In this document: positions 36,301 through 45,093 of the stretch, one piece after another
Layout of the letters: every line of letters starts with the position of its first letter
Numbering within the stretch: the first letter of the stretch is position 1
Assembly (NCBI GenBank): GCA_937862885.1
Contig: CALMEE010000101.1
Coordinates: 1-64,000, forward strand
Direction of reading: 5' to 3'
DNA: 64,000 nt
DNA from: an uncultured Planctomycetaceae bacterium
GTDB taxonomy: Bacteria > Planctomycetota > Planctomycetia > Pirellulales > Pirellulaceae
Position numbers and translations under genes: made by a program
The notes under the pieces: generated by a model
Seen by the model: the letters and a program-made list of their open reading frames with translations, nothing else
The model's database searches: none
What the model was told of the DNA's origin: nothing

Positions 36301-36903
36301 CAGGACCATCAATCGAATGGCGCAGATCAATCGTCGGAACCAAACTCGCAAACAGGAGAAGGGGGCGATAGCCCAAATCAGCCTCTGGACCGACAGTCAG
36401 GTGATCAAAATAGCCAACGCGAGTCTAACGATTTACCGCAGTCGGATCAGGCTGGCGAGGGGAATATGAAGGATCAGTCAAACATGGATCGTCGGACGCG
36501 AAGCCAAGATGACCGCTCGACCACACCTGACAAGGCCAATTTAGAGTATGCCAACAAAGCAACCGACTTGGTCCTGGAATACCTGGAGAAACAGCAGCAT
36601 AATCCTGATCCAAAACTCTTGGAGGAGATGAATTGGACGGAAGATGAAATGCGCGAATTTCTGCGCAAATGGCGCGAGCTTAAGGAAAAAGCGCGAAAAG
36701 GCGCGGCCGACGATCGCCAGCGATTAGAGGATGCCTTGGAGAGCCTCGGTTTGCGACCGGCGGAAATTGTGCGCAATCAGTTTCATCAGCGCACCGACGA
36801 CCAGCGTGGATTCGAAGAAGATGCGGCCATAAATCGCCCACCTACCGAGTTGATTCCGGCCTTCAAAGCTTTTCAAAATGGGCGCAGCCGAGTCAAACAG
36901 TGA
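33349..36903 (+). CDS. Large membrane protein with about 520-residue polar low-complexity region
   Basis: The 1184-residue protein has two N-terminal membrane helices (about 33-64 and 72-95), a third near 160-180 (FLTVIVSLFGAYKLL) and a beta-rich Ig-like region to about 540. Residues 545-1064 are almost only Gln, Asp, Ser, Asn, Glu, Gly and Lys and must be disordered. The last 120 residues (from ANLEYANKATDLVLEYLEKQ) regain normal composition, with an alpha-helical, family-like end. The N-terminal part resembles DUF4175-type planctomycete membrane proteins. Function unknown. It precedes the ABC operon on the same strand by 515 bases; whether they act together is unclear. Confidence 0.75.
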   Translation: MSQTTSTTLKSTASQAESFIDKQLNKTGAHVVAMDVLAGVMILACGVLLWLLIVALIDAWVIELNVAARTVTLGLLLVGVAGFSYKYFWPLVYRRLNPAYAAKMIEEGRGGLRNSLINYLSIKESAAQGASRAVVLEMESQAAKHLREIPVESTIDRSNIIRLGVFLTVIVSLFGAYKLLSPKDPFQTVARILAPTSKISRPARVIIVEVDPGDTEVLFGESLLVNTLIEGTLTQPPELVFSTRDGQILNRSLEMTPTENRNRYQVELSTGVNGIQQDLRYFVRAGDGRSSTYDIRVKSAATITVSQMTLSPPGYTEFPQSTLFGQGEVEAYEGTKVTIVADANVPLQSANIELLNDRPLDNNGNIRVVERIIMQTNDRSATGSFILQFGDGGGQRMSHYRLTFRDEQGRLTEGRTRYPIRIIPDLPPQIAITQPVDDIVRLPVNSQLRVAIRAIDQDFRISRIQFRLDQRGQAKVNQALDLQQQPDGQVSASFTIVPRLLGLQVGDQAVFYATAFDNRVSALTGVLDPNQDVSRIITVEIVDAQGESQDDKVEEQQQSASQEQSDESQPQSGNEGDGDSDSQQDADSDEGNKDQQGKGDAGQDSQASQDYAGQEGDPSSKQDQKSDGKESESQQASKSGEDPAQSDSNSQKKEQPSERTAADGESTDEQTAADQGGSRPSDQGAQRSDTKSGGTSQDSSGNGADSARATGNQGGSDQAQPRQQNDIPDGDVSADDGRGENVQPLDRDAHAGERFERLLEKLQDMQQQESKNDGSSSDRTEATDSQETISRDSKDDDTNRRQTTDDESSDSPRNDGDQQPSDRQPNGSEMTNQTANDQRDGTRDRDSENEQGDQTNDNLARSETQRNDQTSETTEGAHGGNDSDGEANAKRSQDQDMKHATDGKQDSQARETGEDSRGDDSKNAQSGTDQAEDQGAGRSSLNDDTNQAATDQQSDGQKHREQGAPNDAGATDQPRDDGSQQTRPQDHQSNGADQSSEPNSQTGEGGDSPNQPLDRQSGDQNSQRESNDLPQSDQAGEGNMKDQSNMDRRTRSQDDRSTTPDKANLEYANKATDLVLEYLEKQQHNPDPKLLEEMNWTEDEMREFLRKWRELKEKARKGAADDRQRLEDALESLGLRPAEIVRNQFHQRTDDQRGFEEDAAINRPPTELIPAFKAFQNGRSRVKQ

Positions 36904-37418
36904 TGTTTGAATCAGAATATTGCTATTCCGAAGTGTCGTGTGGCACGCGTATCGCTTGTCGACAGGCATCACACAGCTGGACCTTGTCGGCAATTCAACC
37001 GGCTTCATACTTGAGCAATATGGAGCCTAAACGGTATGATTGATGATGGGGCGAACATAAAAGCATGGAGGCTCCTCACAAACATGCGTTGGAAATCACC
37101 ATGCCAACCGGCTTTTTCCATTTGGAAACTACCGCGTTATATTTCCAGCGCTGCACAGGAAAAAAATGGGGTTGGATGTTCCCGTGCACGACAAATGCAC
37201 CAATAAATAACATGCCTTCATAAAATTAAAGAAGGGAGTCAAACAGGTGGTGGCTTCTAAGTCATTTGGCCTATAATGATCCAACGCGTTATAGCGTTTG
37301 GCCTCGGCAGTTGCTCCTGGCGATCATCGTGCTGTTTGGGAGTGGCCAAAATGGAATGGTCCTTTGTCAGGACATCGTGGGTTATTATTTGAACGAACAT
37401 CGCTGTTTTGATTTGTAG
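36904..37418. other. Intergenic region before the ABC operon
   Basis: About 515 bases without a recognisable gene. A TATAAT at 37272-37277 could be a -10 box, but no good -35 stands at the right distance. No attC, tRNA or terminator was recognised. Confidence 0.45.
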
Positions 37419-38255
37419 ATGATGGTTAAAGAAACGCAAATTGATAACCGCACCCCCATGATTGAGGCGGATCGGTTATCCAAATTTTATGGGATTTTCG
37501 CGGCAACTCGAAATGTATCGTTCAAAGTATACGCTGGCGAAGTTGTGGCATTTCTGGGGCCAAATGGTGCGGGCAAGAGCACAACCATGAAGTTGTTGAC
37601 GGGCTATCTGTCTCCATCGGAAGGTGTCGCGCGCATCGCCGGTTATGACATGAATAAACAACGACTTGAGGGATCAAAACGTTTAGGGTACCTACCGGAA
37701 AGTGGCCCCCTTTATCCCGATATGACTCCCTTTGGTTTACTAGATTTTTTCGCCGAAGCTAGAGGATTAAACAAAAGGACCAAGCTTGATCGAATCGAAA
37801 AAGTCGTCGGCCTGTGTGATTTGAGTAGCGTGATCTACAAACCGATCAACAAATTGTCCAAGGGTTTTCGGCAGCGCGTGGGAATGGCTCAGGCATTGAT
37901 CCATGAACCGGAAGTCCTAATCATGGACGAGCCGACCTCTGGCCTAGACCCGAATCAAATTCGTGGCGTACGGGATACAATGCGACGCTTAGGTGAAGAG
38001 AAGACCATTTTGTTGTCGACGCATATCCTCCAGGAAGTCCAAGCGGTGGCGGATCGCGTCATCCTGATCAATGAAGGAATTGTTGTCTATGACGGCTTGC
38101 TCAAAGACATTGATCCGGACAACAAGGGCCTAGACGACGTGTTCGCCGAATTAACGAACTTTGCAATTGAAGGCGACGAACAGTCGATTCAATCGCAGAA
38201 CCCAGACTCCGATGCAGTGCAAGTCGAGTCATTGCCTGAAAAGGAAGAGGCTTAG
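37419..38255 (+). CDS. ABC transporter ATPase, GldA-like
   Basis: The 278-residue ATPase has Walker A GPNGAGKSTT, Q-loop region YLPESGPLYPDM, signature LSKGFRQRVGMAQAL, Walker B VLIMDEPTSGLDPNQ and H-loop LLSTHILQEV. It resembles GldA/DrrA-type exporters. It starts a three-gene set with the permease/GldG fusion (147 bases downstream) and the DUF4340 gene, the usual Gld-like arrangement in planctomycetes. It powers export or membrane reorganisation; the substrate is unknown. Two adjacent ATGs (37419, 37422) make the start uncertain by one codon. Confidence 0.92.
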   Translation: MMVKETQIDNRTPMIEADRLSKFYGIFAATRNVSFKVYAGEVVAFLGPNGAGKSTTMKLLTGYLSPSEGVARIAGYDMNKQRLEGSKRLGYLPESGPLYPDMTPFGLLDFFAEARGLNKRTKLDRIEKVVGLCDLSSVIYKPINKLSKGFRQRVGMAQALIHEPEVLIMDEPTSGLDPNQIRGVRDTMRRLGEEKTILLSTHILQEVQAVADRVILINEGIVVYDGLLKDIDPDNKGLDDVFAELTNFAIEGDEQSIQSQNPDSDAVQVESLPEKEEA

Positions 38256-38401
38256 CCGTGAGAGATTGTAGTTCGTTGCGGTTTGGTGCGACGTCTTTTG
38301 TCGCCAAGCCTTAGATCCCCTTGATGGACTCGGACTTCGAGTCGATTTGCAAATACTAAATTGTCCAACCATTTATAAACAAGCATCACAACTCGACATC
38401 C

Positions 38402-41398
38402 ATGAATCAACTCACAACCATCGAATTCATCTACATGATTGGAATTGACCTTGTCTTCATGGCTGTTCTGATTCTGATCATGTTGCCGTTAGGTATTTAC
38501 CGACAGGCCGCCTTCGCGGTGATGAAGCGTAACTTCGTTGGGTATTTCAGCAACCCTACTGGGTATGTCTTTTTGTGTTTGTTTGTGTTGTTGACGTCAT
38601 TTGCTGCCTTTTGGCCGCACGAATTCTTCACGACTAACCTTGCGAATTTTGATCAATTAAATAAGTTCTTGCCCTTCATCATGCTGGTCTTTATCCCAGC
38701 GATCACCATGGGGATTTGGGCCGAAGAAAGGCAACAAAAAACGGACGAGTTGCTACTTACGCTTCCCGCGTTAGATATCGACATTGTTGTCGGCAAGTAT
38801 TTTGCTGCGGTACTTGTGTTTACCGTATCGCTAATCTTTTCGCAATTATCGAATTACGCGGTCTTGATTGCAATGACCGGCGGCCAGTTGGATACAGGCT
38901 TGCTGTTCTCGACCTACCTTGGCTATTGGTTTGTGGGCATTGCGATGCTGGCCCTTGGCATGGTCGCGTCATTCTTTACAAGCAATCTGACCGTCAGTTT
39001 TATTTTTGGAGTTGTTTTAAATGCTCCTTTGGCATTCTTGTCCAGCGCCGACGTTATCTTCTCAAGGAATCAGATTGTTAATGTGCTTTACGAATGGTCG
39101 TACTTGCAACGCTTCGAGCCTTTCGGGCGCGGCTTGATCAGTCCCTCATCGATCGTTTTCTTTTTAGGCATTGTGACAATCGGAATTTACGTCAGCCTCG
39201 TATTGATTTCGAGGCGACATTGGATGGGCGGACGCGATGGCAATTCGCTCTTCTGGCATTTTATTTTGAGGTCGGTGTTCCTCGTGGCAACCGTGATTGC
39301 AACGGTCATCGTTGTCCAATACAGCCCCCTAAATCGCTATCGCCTCGACGTATCTCAAGAGAAGATAAGCACGCTCTCACCCAACACGATCATGATGCTC
39401 GATGAAGTCGCCAGTGCAACCAATGTAGATGGGAGCCCAGCGCAACCGATCATGATTGACGCGTATGTCAGCAGTCGCGTGCCAACCGATTTCGTTCAAT
39501 CCAAGAGTGATTTGGTGAATCTGCTACGTGAAATTCAGGTTCGTGGAAAGCCGCGCATCACGGTCAATATTCATCCTCCTATCGAACCGTACTCGCAGGC
39601 CGCCATTTTGGCTGAAAAGAAGTTTGGCATCGCCCCGCGGAAACATGTCTCGGAAACACGCGGTGCCTGGCGCGAGGAAGAAGTGATCTTGGGAGTCGCC
39701 TTCTCCAGTGGACTCGATCGCGTTGTAATTCCTTTCTTTTCTTATGGTATGCCCGTTGAAGCAGAACTTGTTCGAGCTATCGGAAAAGTGGCAACGCCTC
39801 GTCGGAAACGCGTCGGTATTGTTGAAACAGACGCGCATATTAACGGAGCGATCAAGTCCGTTGGAGGGCAACAGGCCATATTTCGCAAGCTGCGCATCGT
39901 CGAAGAGATTGAAAAACAATATGATGTTTCCGACGTATTGTTAAATGAGCCCTTGGATATTTGGGTGAGAGACTCCGCAGGTAACCAAGTTGGGCTACGA
40001 TATGATGTCCTCTTGGTTGCACAGCCTTCTAAAATGTCCAATCGACGTTTAGAGTACTTAATTCAAGCAATCCGCGACGGTCAACCTACACTGATCTTTG
40101 AAGATCCCAAAGTGAATGTGGCTAATTTTCCGCCATTAACCTTCCAGGCCCGTGGCACGACTCAGGCAAATTCATTTGTACTGGACACGATTTTCCCTCG
40201 TGCGCCTTTTGAAGATCGCGATGACCAACTGGGTGTTGCAAAACTCTGGGAGGCGCTAGGGATTGATATCGAGGGACAACCCTTCGAGTCGGTTCCATTG
40301 GTGCCTGATCTTGCCTGGTCCATTGAAAATCCATATTTGCGCGATAGCCGCCTGGACCAGGCGGAAACCGTAATCGTACGCGATGACATTGAAACCAGCG
40401 ATGTGAAGTTTAACCGCGAATACCCTGCCACACGTGGTTTAACCGAATTGGTCTTCGAGTATGTCGGTATTGTTAAAAAGCGGCGTGGATCTACCTTTGA
40501 CTTTGTTCCCTTGGTTACGACCGGTGAGGCAGGCGTTATCAACTGGCGTATTCTGGAGATGGCGTATGCACAGGTGCGTACCGCTCGGCAACGCGAACAG
40601 GTCGAACAACAGTTGAAGACGATTCGCGGAAATGCGAACCAACGTTTTGTTGTGGCCGCGTTGATCAAGGAAAAGGGGAGTGAACTATACCCCGGAGCTG
40701 ACCATCATGATTCCAACGATGCTGGCAAAATCTCCGGCAAAATGAATTGCGTGTATGTCGCGGATGTCGACATCATTGCCGACCACTTCGTTAATCTTCG
40801 CGATCAACCTCGGCAAGGTGGACTGGAATATCGCTTCGAGAATACGCATTTCGTGCTGAATCTAATCGATACCTTGGCCAACGAGGTAAAGTACATTGAC
40901 ATCCGCAACCGGAAATTGCGGCATGTCACACTTAGGCATATTGAAGCGACCGCACGCGAAGCGCTGGGCGAAGTCGATGAATGGATCCAGAATTTTGAAA
41001 AGTATCGTTCGACTCAACTGAGCGAAGCCGAAGAAAAGGCTCGAACCGTTATCGGACCGCTCGAAAATGAACTGAAGAAGCTGGCGCGGTTGGCCGAAGA
41101 AGGAGAACCGATTGACCAAATCCAAGCGGAAAAGCTTTTTCAACAGTACCAGCAGAAAGCTATGGAAGAAGAGCAAAAAATCCAACAACGATCTCAGCAA
41201 TTGCAGAACGAAATGGGAGAGAGTATCCGAGCTAAGCGACTGAATGCTGAAATGATCATCCAGCAAGTGCAACAGCAATATAAGCTGGCGGCCGTATTAT
41301 TGCCGCCAATTCCACCATTGCTACTCGGTCTATTCGTTTTCACACGACGGCGGCTGCGCGAACGAGAAGGAATTTCCAAAGCGCGTCGCTTAAAATAA
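38402..41398 (+). CDS. ABC-2 permease fused to a GldG-type auxiliary domain
   Basis: The 998-residue protein has an N-terminal ABC-2 permease with about six membrane helices (residues about 15-275). A further membrane helix follows (VFLVATVIATVIVVQY, about 292-307), then a long periplasmic GldG-type (DUF7088/ABC_transp_aux) domain starting with NRYRLDVSQEKISTLSPNT. A coiled-coil stretch (about 850-940) and a C-terminal membrane helix (LLPPIPPLLLGLFVF) complete it. GldF and GldG are separate in Flavobacterium; here they are one polypeptide. It pairs with the upstream ATPase. The start ATG 38402 fits the hydrophobic N-terminus. Confidence 0.88.
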   Translation: MNQLTTIEFIYMIGIDLVFMAVLILIMLPLGIYRQAAFAVMKRNFVGYFSNPTGYVFLCLFVLLTSFAAFWPHEFFTTNLANFDQLNKFLPFIMLVFIPAITMGIWAEERQQKTDELLLTLPALDIDIVVGKYFAAVLVFTVSLIFSQLSNYAVLIAMTGGQLDTGLLFSTYLGYWFVGIAMLALGMVASFFTSNLTVSFIFGVVLNAPLAFLSSADVIFSRNQIVNVLYEWSYLQRFEPFGRGLISPSSIVFFLGIVTIGIYVSLVLISRRHWMGGRDGNSLFWHFILRSVFLVATVIATVIVVQYSPLNRYRLDVSQEKISTLSPNTIMMLDEVASATNVDGSPAQPIMIDAYVSSRVPTDFVQSKSDLVNLLREIQVRGKPRITVNIHPPIEPYSQAAILAEKKFGIAPRKHVSETRGAWREEEVILGVAFSSGLDRVVIPFFSYGMPVEAELVRAIGKVATPRRKRVGIVETDAHINGAIKSVGGQQAIFRKLRIVEEIEKQYDVSDVLLNEPLDIWVRDSAGNQVGLRYDVLLVAQPSKMSNRRLEYLIQAIRDGQPTLIFEDPKVNVANFPPLTFQARGTTQANSFVLDTIFPRAPFEDRDDQLGVAKLWEALGIDIEGQPFESVPLVPDLAWSIENPYLRDSRLDQAETVIVRDDIETSDVKFNREYPATRGLTELVFEYVGIVKKRRGSTFDFVPLVTTGEAGVINWRILEMAYAQVRTARQREQVEQQLKTIRGNANQRFVVAALIKEKGSELYPGADHHDSNDAGKISGKMNCVYVADVDIIADHFVNLRDQPRQGGLEYRFENTHFVLNLIDTLANEVKYIDIRNRKLRHVTLRHIEATAREALGEVDEWIQNFEKYRSTQLSEAEEKARTVIGPLENELKKLARLAEEGEPIDQIQAEKLFQQYQQKAMEEEQKIQQRSQQLQNEMGESIRAKRLNAEMIIQQVQQQYKLAAVLLPPIPPLLLGLFVFTRRRLREREGISKARRLK

Positions 41399-41428
41399 TC
41401 GTCAACCAATTCATTCGGAGATTTGACA

Positions 41429-42787
41429 TTGAATTCCCCCATGCGAACTACGCTCATCATGTTCATTATTGCAACAGTCATGGTGGTGCTGGCGCTGCGT
41501 TTGTATCCTTGGCCCATTCAACAGAATCTCGCTAACAAGATCAATGAGCCTCTGTTCCCGGAATATTCTTCCAGTGATGTAAAATCAATTCAGATCGAGA
41601 CTTTTGTTTTTGTCGACGCTGCACAAGGTGTTGTGGAACGGTTTATCATCAATCAACGCGGTAACGAATGGTTCATCCCCAGCCGTGCCAATTTCCCGGC
41701 ACAAAATGTTGCAAGGCTAGCCGAGGCGACCAGTTGCCTCAATGACCTGAAGATCGAGGATCTGACGAGCGAAGACCAAAAGGATTACGGACTTTATGGT
41801 GTGCACGAACCAGATAGTGATGCTGTGGGCGGTAAAGGGACACGCTTTAGTTTACTAGCCGCAAATGCAGAACCTATTGCCAGTATCGTTGTCGGCGAGT
41901 CGCCTGAAGGACGGCCCGATCAAAAATATGTGCGAGTCTCTGGTCAGCCCCAAGTGTACCTTGTCACGTTTGACGAGAAAGTGCTGTCGACCGAACTATC
42001 GAGTTGGGTCGATCCCAACTTGTTCCGCATGAGCCAGGAAGATGCCCGTAACATCAAATACATCGAGATCGACAACTATTCTGCAGACCCGGACAATTTT
42101 GCGACAAGCGGAAAGATTAAGCACAACTACCGTGTGAGGATCGACTTCGCAGTTCAAAGCTCCCAACCACAAGCAACTTTAATCAAAGCTGATCCAGCTG
42201 GCAAGTTGGAAGATGAACCAATCGCGCTGACTCTTCCCAGCCAGCAGCCGAATTGGCTAACCGATGTGCTGCTCCGCTTAGGAAGTATTCCGTTCAACAA
42301 CATCCGGCCAAAGCAAGATCTTGTTGCCAAGTACTTGGCGGAACAAACGGCAAATGTTCAGCCGCTTGAATTCAGTTCGATGCTCAATAGTGGCTTTTAC
42401 TATCGTGGCAGGGAAAATGAACAGCATCAATTTCTCGCGATCGGCGGGAGCCTATCGCTGGGCAAAGGAAATGGGTCGCGTCTCACGATGAATTTCGGAC
42501 GACTCTCCGAACTGCAGCGAGGAAGTACGGAAGTAACTCGTTACGCATTCTTGTCGGCTGAGCTTGATGCCTCGTTGTTGCCTGAACCCGAACCGATCGA
42601 AACAGACGACCCAGCCGAACAACGCAATTATGAGCGAGATTTGAGGCAATGGAATGAGGCCATGGATCGAGCCAAGAGGGCCGTTGCCGATTTCAATCTG
42701 GTCCACTCGAAATGGTATTACCTAATCCCAGAGGGAGAATACGAACGCTTAATGCCGGCGATTGACCGATTACAAATTGGACAATAG
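41429..42787 (+). CDS. DUF4340-family protein of the Gld-like operon
   Basis: The product (about 452 residues) has one N-terminal membrane helix (TLIMFIIATVMVVLALRLY). Repeats of the DUF4340 type follow, with FIINQRGNEWFIPSRANFPA, a DYGLYGV segment and a FSLLAANAEPIASIVVGESP strand. DUF4340 genes regularly follow GldG genes and probably contribute a periplasmic part of the same transporter. It starts 30 bases after the permease. TTG at 41429 has CGGAG 8 bases upstream; ATG at 41441 is an alternative. Confidence 0.85.
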   Translation: MNSPMRTTLIMFIIATVMVVLALRLYPWPIQQNLANKINEPLFPEYSSSDVKSIQIETFVFVDAAQGVVERFIINQRGNEWFIPSRANFPAQNVARLAEATSCLNDLKIEDLTSEDQKDYGLYGVHEPDSDAVGGKGTRFSLLAANAEPIASIVVGESPEGRPDQKYVRVSGQPQVYLVTFDEKVLSTELSSWVDPNLFRMSQEDARNIKYIEIDNYSADPDNFATSGKIKHNYRVRIDFAVQSSQPQATLIKADPAGKLEDEPIALTLPSQQPNWLTDVLLRLGSIPFNNIRPKQDLVAKYLAEQTANVQPLEFSSMLNSGFYYRGRENEQHQFLAIGGSLSLGKGNGSRLTMNFGRLSELQRGSTEVTRYAFLSAELDASLLPEPEPIETDDPAEQRNYERDLRQWNEAMDRAKRAVADFNLVHSKWYYLIPEGEYERLMPAIDRLQIGQ

Positions 42788-43090
42788 TCACGTGCCATTG
42801 TTCGCCACCCGTCTAAACAATGGATAATCGAGGTTGGGCTCGACTTTGTTCGGCACGGTTCGTAGAAGTGCAGTTGCCTCTGCTCTAGAACGAATGTTCT
42901 AGGCCTTTGGCAAGGCATGAACTCGATCTAAGCTTAACTGCACAAATCGACCAGACTTGAATACCTTCTGAGTGTCTACTCTTCCGCAGGTCGGCCATTC
43001 GGTAATGTTATTCGGGAGAACTCCCAATAGATGGCTTCCAGCAACCTGGCGACGCAACCGAGGTGCAAAGCTACGAAGCACACGTCATTA
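42788..43090. other. Convergent intergenic region, nothing recognised
   Basis: About 300 bases between the DUF4340 gene and the convergent EamA gene. No hairpin with a T-tract was identified. Confidence 0.5.
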
Positions 43091-44005
43091 TCAAAGGTTC
43101 CACTTAAGAGATCGTCGTAAGTCATAACCGTAACGCACCAATAAACTGCACAGAATTAGGCTAGCTCCGATCCAGGTCGACCAATGCGGAGCTTGGTAGG
43201 TTTCTGCGTGCCTCCATACAGCGAACACCCAAATTGGCACGAGGATGGGCTCAAGCAACAATAAACCAGAAGCTTCATGGCTTTTGATTGAGCGGACTCC
43301 ATAGGCAAAAAGAACATAAGGGATCCCCATTTGCAATGCCCCGAAAGCAAACAAGTAGAACCATTGCTGGCCGCTGGGAAGCACAACTTCTTGACCTAAA
43401 AAGACAAAAGGCGACATTGCAACCGCAACTGCTAACTGGTTTACAAATATTAACCACGCGGCATCGAGTCCACGCAAAGATCGCAATTGAAGCACGACCA
43501 GTGCAAAAAACAATCCCGAGGCCAACCCCAACCACAGTCCCAGATTGTCGGGCCCGGAAATTTGAAACGCGATTATCCAGACGACTCCTGCCAATGCAAG
43601 TGACAAGAATAAGATATCGATTCGACTTGCATACTCACGAAAAACCCAAGCACCAATTAAAAGCACCCAAGCCGGAGCCGTAAATTGTAACCAAATTGCC
43701 AGAGTCGCTTCAGCAAAAACGAGGGCACTCATAAACGTGCCGCTCATGCAAACGAAGGCAAAAGCCATCGGGAGAATACGCCATGTCCAAGTGACTTTAC
43801 GCACAAACAAAATCAGAAAGCCACAAGAGAAAACGGCTCGCCAAAAGGCCAAGAGAAATGGACGTTGGGCAATCGGCCAGTCTTCAAAGACCGGCGCTTT
43901 AGCAAAAACACCGCTAGTACTCCACAATATTGCCGCCAACACGATAAGCACCCGCCCGCGCCAACGAATACTTCCATGTTCGGTATCGATTAACCCCTTA
44001 TTCAC
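43091..44005 (-). CDS. EamA/DMT-family transporter
   Basis: The 304-residue protein has about ten hydrophobic helices in two EamA repeats (VLIVLAAILWSTSGVFAKAPVF at the N-terminus; WSTWIGASLILCSLLVRYG at the C-terminus), the layout of drug/metabolite exporters. The first repeat carries the usual FWRAVF and the second the LEPILVPIWVF pattern. The substrate cannot be told from sequence; family members export amino acids, nucleosides or drugs. It stands alone. Confidence 0.9.
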   Translation of the reverse strand: MNKGLIDTEHGSIRWRGRVLIVLAAILWSTSGVFAKAPVFEDWPIAQRPFLLAFWRAVFSCGFLILFVRKVTWTWRILPMAFAFVCMSGTFMSALVFAEATLAIWLQFTAPAWVLLIGAWVFREYASRIDILFLSLALAGVVWIIAFQISGPDNLGLWLGLASGLFFALVVLQLRSLRGLDAAWLIFVNQLAVAVAMSPFVFLGQEVVLPSGQQWFYLFAFGALQMGIPYVLFAYGVRSIKSHEASGLLLLEPILVPIWVFAVWRHAETYQAPHWSTWIGASLILCSLLVRYGYDLRRSLKWNL

Positions 44006-44336
44006 TGCTCTCAGTTGCTCCTGTCGAGCGACTCCTTAATCTGCAGTGCAATCAACAGCAAAAACCAGTGACGATGAAGGGCAAGAATCTTCTCCCGTTG
44101 AAATTCATACGCCAGCCACCAGCAAATTCCTTAAGAAGACGAAATCGTTGATATCATGCAGTTCAACGACATAAAATGAGAGACCATCAAAATCACGACT
44201 TCAAACACCAGTGAGTGATTCAGCCTAGCGCACACTTTTGACTGAAAAAAAATGGACTCGTCTCCGATCACACTAGGCCGACGACTGTTCGCAAAGCACA
44301 AGGCGGCAGTGGTTCTTTGCCGAAAGGTTAGTCCGA

Positions 44337-44423
44337 TTATTTGCGGTGTCGGATCTTTGCGCGCATTCTTCGTTTCTTGCGTCCGATCTTTCGGCGACCT
44401 TTACCAGTTTTTTTTGTTCCCAC
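44337..44423 (-). CDS. 28-residue basic protein, ribosome-associated type
   Basis: A GTG-started frame (GTG at 44423, stop at 44337) encodes MGTKKTGKGRRKIGRKKRRM followed by RAKIRHRK, with 17 Lys/Arg of 28 residues. GGAAAG lies 9 bases upstream of the GTG. The end resembles the basic AURKAIP1/COX24 (mS38-like) peptides seen as tiny genes in many bacteria, so a ribosomal or ribosome-bound role is likely. The assignment is tentative since the protein is so short. It stands alone, about 330 bases before the EamA gene on the same strand. Confidence 0.6.
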   Translation of the reverse strand: MGTKKTGKGRRKIGRKKRRMRAKIRHRK

Positions 44424-45093
44424 TTGCAACCACTTTCCAAAAAAATTTGTTCAAATTCTCAAGCTCTAAAAAGACGAAACCATCGCAAGCGAGCAAAGAG
44501 ATTTGCTGCCCCGAGGTGAGCCCTTTATCTTTATCGTGAGCGTCAATTGTACATCGACACCTACAACCAATCAAGGCAACCGCATTCTTTAGCAAGGCCA
44601 GCCACTAAGTGTAACTGGCGAGGCGTCTCGCCTTCGATGCCGCTGATATCGACACAAGCCGGTAGGATCGGTGGCATTTTGAGCCGAGAAAGAATGTACA
44701 AGCTTGAATATCAGGTTGGCACGTCCCGGCAGCGGCTTTCACGTCAAAATGCAGGGAGTACGTTGGCTTGGAACCGTTGTTTAGTCGTTTCCAAGCCCGC
44801 CAGCTCAGAGATAGCCTGGGCTAAGGCACCTCACTTGCCCAGAGCATGTTTCCGCCTCGCGCAACCACTCGATCTTGCCAACCTCGTGGATGCCGCTTGC
44901 ATGATCGGTGGATATCCCCGATTCGAGCGCGCTTTAAGCCAATTTCAAATACGCAAAGCCGGACGATCTCGCTTGCCTGTGAGTTGGGCATGTTTCGTTT
45001 GCTCAACATTGCGTGGAACATAAACATGCCCCCCGATACCGCAATGCACAATATTCGCCTACGAAAACCAAGTTACACGCTGGATAACCAGCA
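44424..45093. other. Intergenic region with one hairpin, no gene
   Basis: About 670 bases. A plus-strand frame (44547-45023) and a minus-strand frame (44821-45051) have no recognisable protein. An inverted repeat GCTTGGAA (44766-44773) and TTCCAAGC (44789-44796) with a 15-base loop is the only structure noticed; no T-tract follows. Possibly decayed coding sequence. Confidence 0.4.

Noticed and set aside
35444-36376. 310-codon antisense open frame
   Set aside because: It lies opposite the low-complexity coding block and is a composition artefact; no start signal and no domain.
37249-37277. Promoter with TATAAT at 37272-37277
   Set aside because: No convincing -35 box at 16-18 bases; left as a remark only.
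44547-45023. 158-codon plus-strand frame
   Set aside because: No domain, no ribosome binding site, composition unlike the neighbours; at most a decayed gene.
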